Shown here: piece by piece, positions 55,371 through 64,000 of the stretch
Position numbering within the stretch: the stretch's first letter is position 1
How the letters are laid out: every line of letters begins with the position of its first letter
Assembly (NCBI RefSeq): GCF_900111145.1
Contig: NZ_FOIR01000005.1
Coordinates: 166,001-230,000, forward strand
DNA: 64,000 nucleotides
Source of the DNA: Roseivirga pacifica
Lineage (GTDB): Bacteria > Bacteroidota > Bacteroidia > Cytophagales > Cyclobacteriaceae
Direction of reading: 5' to 3'
The notes under the pieces: model-generated
Databases searched by the model: none
The model's input: the letters and a program-made list of their open reading frames with translations, nothing else
Told to the model about the DNA's origin: nothing
Translations under genes and position numbers: made by a program

Positions 55371-56329
55371 TTTCCACGCGGATTTACAAGCTCAGAAAAC
55401 AAGCCCATTCCGTATGCATAGAGTTGAATAAAGCCAGCAACCACACTAAATAACCCAACCTTTAGGCTTGTATTTTTTGCGGTAGCGTCCACTAACAATA
55501 GCAACAAGAAGAAGGTTAAAAAGCCACCTCCAAGCCTAAACAGCGCTGGCTGCCAAATGAGCGTTGATAACCAACCCCATACGGCCAACACGAAAACTGC
55601 CGGCATAGCATGCACCATTTTTAACTCGCCAGGAAAAAATCGATTTACGTTAATTCTCGCCCTACCAAAAAAGTGTAGCTGCTTATAAAACTGCCTAAAG
55701 CTTGTACGCCTTTTATGATAAACGAAAGCATTCTCAATTAAACCAGTGCTAAATCCGGAATTAATAATTCGAATACTGAATTCAATATCTTCACCCATGC
55801 GGGTAATTTTATAGCCTCCTGTTTTCTCGAAAACGGCTCTGGCAATCCCCATGTTAAAACTGCGCGGATGAAAAGTGCCAATATGCTTTTTACCGCCACG
55901 AATCCCCCCTGTTGTAAAGGGTGAGGTCATGGCGTAACTTATAGCTTTTTGGAGTGTATTGAACGAGGCGTGCGCCTTATCAGGCCCACCAAAAACATCC
56001 ACCTCATTTTCATTTAGTGATTGCTCAACCTCGTTGAAGTAATTTGGAGGAATTAAACAGTCCGAGTCGAACACCACAAAGTAATCTCCTTTGGCTCTTT
56101 CAAACCCATAATTCCTAGTAAAGCCCTGGCCCGAATTCTCTTTGAAGTAATACCTAACACTCAATTTATCCTTATAGTCGGCCACTACTTCCTCACACCG
56201 ATTTGTGGAACCATCTTCAATTATGAGTACTTCAAAATTTGTATAGGTTTGATGCGTGAGCGACTCTAGCAGCTCTTTTACTTCATCAGGACGATTGTAA
56301 ACTGGAATTACAACGGAATAGAATCTCAT
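55349..56329 (-). CDS. Family 2 glycosyltransferase with C-terminal membrane helices
   Basis: 326 residues. The GT-A domain starts at once with YSVVIPVYNRPDEVKELLES; the acidic metal motif is in YFVVFDSDCLIPPNYF (about residue 94). Later MGEDIEFSIRI supplies the catalytic ED region. Two or three membrane helices lie in the last 100 residues. Adds a sugar to an envelope lipid or polymer; donor and acceptor unknown. It overlaps the second glycosyltransferase gene by 4 bases (ATGA), so they are coupled. Confidence 0.9.
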   Translation of the reverse strand: MRFYSVVIPVYNRPDEVKELLESLTHQTYTNFEVLIIEDGSTNRCEEVVADYKDKLSVRYYFKENSGQGFTRNYGFERAKGDYFVVFDSDCLIPPNYFNEVEQSLNENEVDVFGGPDKAHASFNTLQKAISYAMTSPFTTGGIRGGKKHIGTFHPRSFNMGIARAVFEKTGGYKITRMGEDIEFSIRIINSGFSTGLIENAFVYHKRRTSFRQFYKQLHFFGRARINVNRFFPGELKMVHAMPAVFVLAVWGWLSTLIWQPALFRLGGGFLTFFLLLLLVDATAKNTSLKVGLFSVVAGFIQLYAYGMGLFSELVNPRGNQPFAQK

Positions 56330-57291
56330 GAATCCAAACCAATGGTTTCTTCAAAAATATAATCTGATTTTTTATGGCTGTTCATAGCCAGCATTTCGCC
56401 AACAAAGCCTGCTAAGAAAAGTTGAACGCCAATAATAATGGCTGCAATGGCCAAAAAGAAGATCGGCTGGTCTACCAAATCTCTATATTCATTGGTTTTG
56501 TAAATGTAAATAGCACTGATTTTTTTCCAGCCCATCCATAGTACAAAAGCAAAACCAATAAGAAACGAGAGCGTACCCATACTGCCAAAAAAGTGCATCG
56601 GGCGCTTTCTATATTTCGATACAAAACTTATGGAGATAAGATCGAGAAAACCATAAACAAAGCGCTCTATACCAAACTTGGTAGTTCCGTATTTTCTCGC
56701 CCTATGTTCTACAATCTTTTCTGTGATTTTGGTAAAACCATTGCGCTTGGCAATCACCGGGATATATCGGTGCATTTCACCATATATCTCAAGGGTCTTG
56801 ATTACTTTCTGATCATAAGCCTTCAAACCACAATTAAAGTCGTGCAGCTTAATGCCAGAAATAACACGTGTAACCCTGTTGAAAAATTTGGAAGGGATAG
56901 TCTTGCTAATTGGGTCATGTCGTTTTTGCTTCCAACCCGAAACCAAATGCTGGCCAGACTTGATCATTTCGTATAGCACAGGTATCTCATCAGGACTGTC
57001 CTGCATATCGGCATCCATCGTAATTACTACCTCACCCTGGGTCTTTTTAAAGCCCACATTAAGCGCTGCAGACTTACCATAGTTTCTGTTAAAGCGAATT
57101 GCCTTTAACGCATCATTCTGCTGAGAGAGACGTTTTATCACCTCCCAAGAAGTGTCTGTGCTACCGTCATCCACAAAAATAACTTCATAAGAAAAGCCAT
57201 GCGATTGCATCACACGGCTTATCCAATCAGTTAATTCCGGTAAAGACTCTTCTTCGTTAAAAACTGGTATTACAACGGATATCTGTATCAA
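56326..57291 (-). CDS. Family 2 glycosyltransferase, GtrB/DPM1-like polyprenyl-phosphate glycosyltransferase
   Basis: 321 residues. The GT-A domain (IQISVVIPVFNEEESLPEL, then DDGSTDTSWEVI) has the metal motif in ITMDADMQDSPDEIPVL. Two C-terminal membrane helices are visible (about 230-250 and 265-290), as in GtrB and ArnC. Such enzymes move a sugar onto undecaprenyl phosphate on the cytoplasmic side. The start is TTG; a stop codon stands only 3 bases upstream, so there is no alternative except ATT. The upstream DUF4199 gene ends 3 bases before it. Confidence 0.92.
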   Translation of the reverse strand: MIQISVVIPVFNEEESLPELTDWISRVMQSHGFSYEVIFVDDGSTDTSWEVIKRLSQQNDALKAIRFNRNYGKSAALNVGFKKTQGEVVITMDADMQDSPDEIPVLYEMIKSGQHLVSGWKQKRHDPISKTIPSKFFNRVTRVISGIKLHDFNCGLKAYDQKVIKTLEIYGEMHRYIPVIAKRNGFTKITEKIVEHRARKYGTTKFGIERFVYGFLDLISISFVSKYRKRPMHFFGSMGTLSFLIGFAFVLWMGWKKISAIYIYKTNEYRDLVDQPIFFLAIAAIIIGVQLFLAGFVGEMLAMNSHKKSDYIFEETIGLDS

Positions 57292-57294
57292 AAT

Positions 57295-57843
57295 CTAGTA
57301 TTCTTCTTCTGGCTTCTTCTTCGCAATGGCCGCTAATATAAGTGTGATTACTGCATTTCCAATCACCCCAACATACAAAACACCCATAAGTTGTGCGCCA
57401 ATTGAGTAATTATCTTGTTCTCTAGCAGCTTGCAGGCCTTCTTGAATCTGATCTTCTGGCGCTCCAAACCTTCTCATCATTGCTTCGGCATTTTCTACTC
57501 CAATTTGAGTTAATCGCTCACCCAAACTAGGGTCGATTACTTGGTGTAACAAAATTTGAAATACTGTACTCACCAAAATACAAACGAGCACCATAACAAA
57601 AATCGCTTTGTAGGCATCGCCAAATAATAAGTAGCCGCCAACTGCTTTTCGGTAGCGTACACCCAATATTCCTAACACAATTAGGTTAACCAGGATAAGC
57701 ACTATGCCTAACATTCCATTGGCTAGTAAAGACTCCTGAATTACATAGAGCAGAATGGCAAATACACCAAAAATCGCTCCTACTATTAGCCCATTCTTTA
57801 CTGCTAAGCCATAGTCCTGTTCGTACTCGAGTTCGTTTTCCAT
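57295..57843 (-). CDS. DUF4199 membrane protein (second of two)
   Basis: 182 residues, four membrane helices: about 15-35, 40-60, 72-97 and 148-172. A soluble loop with a likely helix (ERLTQIGVENAEAMMRRFG) lies between the third and fourth. This layout is the DUF4199 family, common in Bacteroidota and of unknown function. A relative is encoded 118 bases upstream. It is directly followed by a glycosyltransferase gene, so a part in envelope assembly is plausible, without proof. Confidence 0.85.
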   Translation of the reverse strand: MENELEYEQDYGLAVKNGLIVGAIFGVFAILLYVIQESLLANGMLGIVLILVNLIVLGILGVRYRKAVGGYLLFGDAYKAIFVMVLVCILVSTVFQILLHQVIDPSLGERLTQIGVENAEAMMRRFGAPEDQIQEGLQAAREQDNYSIGAQLMGVLYVGVIGNAVITLILAAIAKKKPEEEY

Positions 57844-57961
57844 AGTTTCATTTTAAGGTTGATGAATTGAAAATACTATTTTTCTCCAAGTATACACACA
57901 GAAACTACAAGTGAAATCATTTTATAGCTAAGCGAAACGCAATCAGGATGAATGCAATATT

Positions 57962-58501
57962 TTAGCGTTGGTTTGTTCTTAAGGCCACACTAATTACGGG
58001 AGTAACAAACAGGCCAATAAGCACTCTTTTAAGAAACACATCAAGCACCAATTGCGAACGAGTAATCTGTCTTATCCCTTCTACTTGCTCCTGAAAAAAC
58101 GCTTCCGGATTTTCATCAACCTGCTCTAAAAGCATATCCTTTCTTAAGTTTAGGTCTTCAATGGCAATTTGAATGTATTCGGCAAGAAAGTCGGGAACTA
58201 TCCAGTTGATGAAGCCTGCAAAAAACAACGAGAAAACGAAACCAATCAATAGGTAAACAATAAAGCCGATGGTCATACCATGATAAAACCTTAACTCCGA
58301 ACCGTTATATGAAATTTTAAACTCGCGAATGGCCAAAAAGCAAAACATGCCAATAATGACAGCATCGAGTATAAATGAAATGAGGTTTCTCCATGGCTGG
58401 TGTCCCAGCGCATAGAACACCACAAAGGCCAAAACGGACATTAAGCCACCTGCTAAGCCATACTTAACAGCAACTTTACGAATATTGGGATTAAGCTTCA
58501 T
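57962..58501 (-). CDS. DUF4199 membrane protein (first of two)
   Basis: 179 residues with four membrane helices and the same loop position as the next gene, though the two share little identical sequence. The loop (EYIQIAIEDLNLRKDMLLEQ) is helical. It overlaps the 3' end of the dihydroorotase-like gene by 11 bases, so both are in one message. Probably an old duplication of the 57295 gene. Confidence 0.85.
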   Translation of the reverse strand: MKLNPNIRKVAVKYGLAGGLMSVLAFVVFYALGHQPWRNLISFILDAVIIGMFCFLAIREFKISYNGSELRFYHGMTIGFIVYLLIGFVFSLFFAGFINWIVPDFLAEYIQIAIEDLNLRKDMLLEQVDENPEAFFQEQVEGIRQITRSQLVLDVFLKRVLIGLFVTPVISVALRTNQR

Positions 58502-59762
58502 TGTTAGTTTTAAAAACCTGCCCTTTATTAGTTACTGCCAAAACAGCCCCCTTCAATTCTTGATTCATTAATGGGGAGGCCAATGATTTGGAAAGATTCG
58601 TTTGCTTGTTGAATTGCCAAGTGCGATCCTTAGAGAAAACAGTCAAACAGGCGTCAGCACCTTCTTCAATTTCTGGCAACGTTACGCCTAAAATTTCTCG
58701 TGGTTTTGAAGTGAACCTGTCAACCACTTTTTCAAAGTCATCACCAAAAACATCTATCAAAACCGGTAAAAAGCCCTGTAAGTTATTTGTGCCAAAGTCG
58801 GCCAAATCAAATTCAAGTTTTTTACACTCTTCATCATGGGGGTAATGGTCACTTACAATCACATCGATTGTACCATCCAAAACTCCCTCAACAAGTGCCA
58901 ACCTATCTTGCTCAGTTCTATAAGGTGGATTTACTTTAAAATTAGTATCGTAAAACTGTGCATCTGCATCTATAAACTTCAAGTAGTTTACACCTACATC
59001 GCATGTCACCTTTAGGCCTTTTGCTTTGGCTTCTCTAATAAGTGCCACACTGTCCTTGCTAGAGATTAAACTAAAATGGACCTTTCCTCCTGCGTATTCC
59101 AACAACTCCAAATCACGCTGAATCATTAAAGACTCAGCTATTGACGGCATCCCTTTCAATCCCATCACGGTACTTACCTCTCCCTCATTCATGTGCCCGA
59201 AAGCCGTAAGCAATTCGTCTTCTGGCTTATTAATCAGTAGGCCGTCAAACTTTTGCAAGTACTGCAAACTCTTCAGCATAATATCTGTATGCCAAATGGG
59301 CTTCACTCCATCAGAAAAAGCCTTGGCGCCTGCTGAATGTAAATCAATCATTTCGGTGAGTTCCTTACCTTCTGCCTTTAGGCTTACAGCAGCCATCGGA
59401 TGTAAATCAACCAAAGAATATTTGCTCCATTTTTGGTAGTAAGCCACTGCATTTTTGGAGTCTACCACTGGCTGTGCATTTGGCAAAAGCACCACATCTG
59501 TAAACCCTGCCGCCATTGCTGCCTGCGAACCAGACTCTAAGTCTTCCTTATGTTCAAGGCCTGGGTCTTGAAAATTAGCGCGCATATCGAACCAGCCTAC
59601 AGAAACGTAGCAGCCCTTTGCGTCAATTAATTCAGCATTTTCAACAGAAAGATTATCTCCTATCTGACGAATAACGCCAGCCTCAATAAAAATATCCTTG
59701 ATAGAATTGTGAAATGGAGAATCCGGATTTAGAATGTGAGCACCCCGAATGAGCAAGTTCAT
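58491..59762 (-). CDS. Dihydroorotase-like protein, probably catalytically inactive
   Basis: 423 residues with the amidohydrolase layout of class I dihydroorotases (LLIRGAHILNPDSPF at the start, GFTDVVLLPNAQP, late FGTNNLQGFLPVLID). The metal-binding residues are largely missing: the usual DxHxHxRxPG reads DMRANFQDPG (residues 59-68), and the HCED histidine region reads NKPEDE (about 178). The VHFSLIS histidine (229) and the SDHYPH aspartate (305) remain. Without the HxH pair, zinc binding and hydrolysis are unlikely. Inactive homologues elsewhere support aspartate transcarbamoylase structure, but pyrB is not nearby. The gene is 1 base after the BatA-like gene. Confidence 0.85.
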   Translation of the reverse strand: MNLLIRGAHILNPDSPFHNSIKDIFIEAGVIRQIGDNLSVENAELIDAKGCYVSVGWFDMRANFQDPGLEHKEDLESGSQAAMAAGFTDVVLLPNAQPVVDSKNAVAYYQKWSKYSLVDLHPMAAVSLKAEGKELTEMIDLHSAGAKAFSDGVKPIWHTDIMLKSLQYLQKFDGLLINKPEDELLTAFGHMNEGEVSTVMGLKGMPSIAESLMIQRDLELLEYAGGKVHFSLISSKDSVALIREAKAKGLKVTCDVGVNYLKFIDADAQFYDTNFKVNPPYRTEQDRLALVEGVLDGTIDVIVSDHYPHDEECKKLEFDLADFGTNNLQGFLPVLIDVFGDDFEKVVDRFTSKPREILGVTLPEIEEGADACLTVFSKDRTWQFNKQTNLSKSLASPLMNQELKGAVLAVTNKGQVFKTNNEA

Positions 59763-59763
59763 G

Positions 59764-61782
59764 CTACAAATATCGGATTAAAATTATTTCTACAAAAAGA
59801 AATAATAAAGCAAGCGCAATTGCCCATCTCCAAAGCGCTAAGCCAACGAGGCTCGCCTCCATTGTGGCTTTAAATTCACTGGGGTCATTCGCTTCAATCA
59901 AATGAATATGATCGGCACTAGCAGCCAACTCTCTGAGTCTATCTTGCACATCATTATCCACTAAGAACTCAGACTTTGGTAAGTTGAAAGAAATACTACC
60001 TATTTCCTGATCCTGTCTATAAACCTTAAAAGTACCGGCTCTAACTACATCCTTTGGTATTTCCATTACTAAGTTGCCTCCTACCACGCGTTGATCTGGC
60101 GTAAATTCCAATTCGCTATTCTTTAAATGGAAAACTCCATTGCCGCTGGCATTGGCAAGTGGAAAATTGATCAACTGATCATCCGTAAAGTGATAGAGCT
60201 TTGCGAATGATGACTTGCTACCCAATGCAAGCTTATACATCACCGGAACAAAAAGTGCGTGATTTGGAAAGCCCGTTAAGTCTTCATTAAATGGAGAACT
60301 GAAGAAAAAGACGTTACCCGTATCCGCAACCTTTCCTAAAAATGGCCGCCCATTCCTAAAGTTCAATAAAGCGTATTCAGCATTCATTAACCTAAATGCC
60401 GTTGTGGCATCGGGCATATTTAAATCAGTGTTTGCCTCAGCAAAAACACCTTCAAAAAAAGGATTATTAAAATCAGGAGAAGCTAATTGACCAACTTCCT
60501 TAGTATCCAAAACTACGTCTATATCGAACCCTGCAAAATCATCAGCCCGATTAGTAGACGATGGAATAACAACCACCGTTCCTCCGTTTTCAATATGCTG
60601 ATTAATCGTATTATAGAGTTGATTAGAAAACCCTGAAACACCATTTACTATCACGATATCAGCCCCTTGAATTAGCTCATTATTCAAGTTACCAGCATCA
60701 GCTCGTTCAAAGGAGAAAAATTCATTAGCGCGAAATAGTGAACTCACATATCCTGTCGAAGAGTCACCGTAGACTTCTACAACATTCGTTGTACTAAGTG
60801 AATTAATGCTTAGGTAATAAGTATTATCCATCAAGAAACTAGCATCCTCAATTTCTAACCTAATATTCTCCAGTCCCTGTTGATTTTGAGGGATTTCGTA
60901 TACACCATTTCCAAAACCATTATTATCGAAAGAAATGAGCACAGTTCCAGCTAGCTGATCATCAAAGAAAATCTTGGCATTGGTCTCGGTAACACTGCTA
61001 TTAATTGCCTTCAACTCTATCTTTAGCGAATTAGCAAAACTCCCACTAAGAAAGGTATTCTCTAGGTAAACAGTATCTATATAAATATTCTCCCTTTCAC
61101 TCACACTTGTCGGAATCAAGTAATACTGATTAAGTGTGTCATTCAACAGTCTATCAGAATCAGAAAAATCAGAAAAATCAGAGACCAAATAAAAATCCCC
61201 AGCAAACTCATTCGCTTTCGATCTATTGAGCACCTCTCCTATATTCCTTCCAACATTACTAATATTAACCTCCGTTAGTAACTCTCCCAATGACTCGGCC
61301 GTGAACTCCGTATAAATAGAATTACTGTAATTATTCTCAATAAAATAAAATGGGCTCTGTTCCGGATAAGAAGTGGTAATCGTCTGAGCATAACTTGTAG
61401 CTTCATCGAACAAAGACTCTGAGCCAAAACTATAAGCCATACTAGGTGAGTTATCCAAATACAACAGCACGGTATCACCAAGAGAAGCTTCCTCGTTACT
61501 ATCTTTTAATATTGGTTGAGCAAAAGCAACAACAAAGCAAAGTATCGCCAAAATCCTACAAGCCAATATTAGCAACTCCTTAGGCTTTCTCTTGGCAGAA
61601 CTCTCCTCTTTAACCCTCCTTAGCAGTGCCGTATTGGAGAACTTAACCTTCTTTATTCGTCTAAGATTAAACAAATGAACAATGATCGGTATAAGAATGG
61701 CACTAGTAAAAAAAAGCACCTCTGGCCTACTAAAAGTAATTATCGCAAAAATGGAGGAGAGTAATTCTTCAGGCATAGTCAT
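59764..61782 (-). CDS. BatA-type membrane protein with an extracytoplasmic von Willebrand-like region
   Basis: 672 residues. The aerotolerance N-terminal region has helix 1 (ILIPIIVHLFNLRRIKKVKF, about 27-46) and helix 2 (LACRILAILCFVVAFAQPIL, about 72-91). After it comes a vWA-like start with the metal motif LDNSPSM, then a long soluble region and a final helix at the end (WRWAIALALLFLFVEIILIRYL region). A small 9-base tandem repeat at about 61155-61180 codes for SDFSDFSDSD. Bat proteins are linked to oxidative-stress tolerance and MoxR chaperones; no moxR is in the window. First gene of the operon reaching to 55349. Confidence 0.8.
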   Translation of the reverse strand: MTMPEELLSSIFAIITFSRPEVLFFTSAILIPIIVHLFNLRRIKKVKFSNTALLRRVKEESSAKRKPKELLILACRILAILCFVVAFAQPILKDSNEEASLGDTVLLYLDNSPSMAYSFGSESLFDEATSYAQTITTSYPEQSPFYFIENNYSNSIYTEFTAESLGELLTEVNISNVGRNIGEVLNRSKANEFAGDFYLVSDFSDFSDSDRLLNDTLNQYYLIPTSVSERENIYIDTVYLENTFLSGSFANSLKIELKAINSSVTETNAKIFFDDQLAGTVLISFDNNGFGNGVYEIPQNQQGLENIRLEIEDASFLMDNTYYLSINSLSTTNVVEVYGDSSTGYVSSLFRANEFFSFERADAGNLNNELIQGADIVIVNGVSGFSNQLYNTINQHIENGGTVVVIPSSTNRADDFAGFDIDVVLDTKEVGQLASPDFNNPFFEGVFAEANTDLNMPDATTAFRLMNAEYALLNFRNGRPFLGKVADTGNVFFFSSPFNEDLTGFPNHALFVPVMYKLALGSKSSFAKLYHFTDDQLINFPLANASGNGVFHLKNSELEFTPDQRVVGGNLVMEIPKDVVRAGTFKVYRQDQEIGSISFNLPKSEFLVDNDVQDRLRELAASADHIHLIEANDPSEFKATMEASLVGLALWRWAIALALLFLFVEIILIRYL

Positions 61783-61902
61783 CTATTACGAAAACTATGA
61801 AAATTATATTCAAAAACTACCAGAAACCTCTTTAACCGGTTATTTCCTGACACCAGAAATGGAGTTTTAGCAGGGCCTAGTTATCCGGAGTGGTCTATAA
61901 CG

Positions 61903-61935
61903 AAAAAAAGGAACATACGATAAGTATGTTCCTTT
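61903..61935 (-). terminator. Terminator of the rRNA operon
   Basis: AAAGGAACATAC paired with GTATGTTCCTTT, 5-base loop, then a run of T on the minus strand, 9 bases after 5S. Confidence 0.85.
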
Positions 61936-61943
61936 GATAATAA

Positions 61944-62053
61944 GTTGGCGGCTACTTACTCTCCCACCGGTAAGGGCAGTACCATCAGCGCAAGCGGGCT
62001 TAACTTCTCTGTTCGGAAAGGGAAGAGGTGGACCCCACCGCTATAACCACCAT
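61944..62053 (-). rRNA. rrf: 5S ribosomal RNA
   Basis: About 110 bases. The terminal helix pairs TGGTGG at the 5' end (minus strand) with CCGCCA at the 3' end. The conserved loop region with CCGAACAGAGAAGTTAAGC is present. Ends are set from the pairing and may be off by a few bases. Confidence 0.92.
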
Positions 62054-62174
62054 AAAATCTTAATCCAGTCATTTACTGAACACTATTTCTTACCATCATT
62101 TCTGATGGTCGACATATTTACTGTAAGAGTATCACACAATAGAGGTAGGTTACCGCCCCGCACAAAGGCGGGGC

Positions 62175-64000
<1,826 letters not shown>

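Noticed and set aside
61155..61180. Tandem 9-base repeat (AGAAAAATC type) in the BatA-like gene
   Set aside because: Only two to three units, in frame, coding for SDF repeats; not a CRISPR or clear phase-variation tract.
62110..62174. GC-rich hairpin between 23S and 5S
   Set aside because: Explained as an rRNA processing stem, not a terminator or a separate small RNA.

Overview
The window comes from a marine-type Bacteroidota genome, most likely class Cytophagia (order Cytophagales). The evidence is: type IX secretion (T9SS) sorting domains of both kinds, a PorU2/PorV2-like pair, a PorP/SprF-like protein, DUF4199 proteins, a PspC/GIN-domain protein paired with PadR, and repeated matches to the Bacteroidota housekeeping promoter (TTTG, about 19 bases, TAnnTTTG). 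No species assignment is possible from sequence reading alone. I saw no prophage, insertion sequence or CRISPR array.

Layout. 1-6.6 kb: start of a PorP/SprF-like gene, divergent from a giant T9SS type B cargo protein, then a GTG-started hypothetical gene. 6.8-16.1 kb, all minus: pgk, a Sua5-type tRNA-modification enzyme, a TPR lipoprotein, a BNR-repeat T9SS type A cargo protein, a Nudix hydrolase, two small conserved genes and recQ. 16.2-18.9 kb, minus: an NrtR-type Nudix regulator, an SPFH/band 7 protein and an NAD kinase-like protein. This module carries three copies of one palindrome (TGCGT-N7-ACGCA). Two copies sit at the two predicted transcription starts and one directly follows nrtR. 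I regard this as the most interesting system in the window. 18.9-26.4 kb: comEC, a Crp/Fnr regulator, a phosphodiesterase/pyrophosphatase and an Oar-like TonB-dependent receptor. 26.5-29.1 kb: GNAT and phoH, divergent from a SAM hydrolase and a small monooxygenase-fold protein. 29.2-30.95 kb: tRNA-Leu(CAA), an AT-rich orphan gene with a possible lectin-like fold, and a palindrome-rich spacer that looks like a dispersed repeat.

31-37.2 kb, minus: PorU2-like C25 peptidase and PorV2-like barrel. 37.4-43.7 kb, plus: PadR with its own operator and a PspC/GIN membrane protein, then an ECF sigma factor, a membrane-anchored anti-sigma-like protein and two tandemly duplicated outer-membrane proteins behind a probable self-recognised promoter. 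43.7-48.3 kb: small membrane protein, TetR regulator with a perfect operator, ergothioneine genes egtD and egtB, and a ferredoxin/FAD reductase. 48.5-54.3 kb: purB, then a MacA/MacB/TolC-like export operon with no ATPase gene. 54.6-61.8 kb: methyltransferase, two family 2 glycosyltransferases, two DUF4199 proteins, a dihydroorotase-like protein that has lost its metal-binding histidines, and a BatA-type membrane protein. 61.9-64 kb: end of an rRNA operon on the minus strand (5S complete, 23S 3' part).

Several start codons were moved inward from the longest reading frame, because a promoter element or operator lies inside the longer version (phoH, tetR, the 54.6 kb methyltransferase) or because a GTG or TTG start is less likely than a nearby ATG. 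Every function is inferred from sequence features; none was checked by database search.
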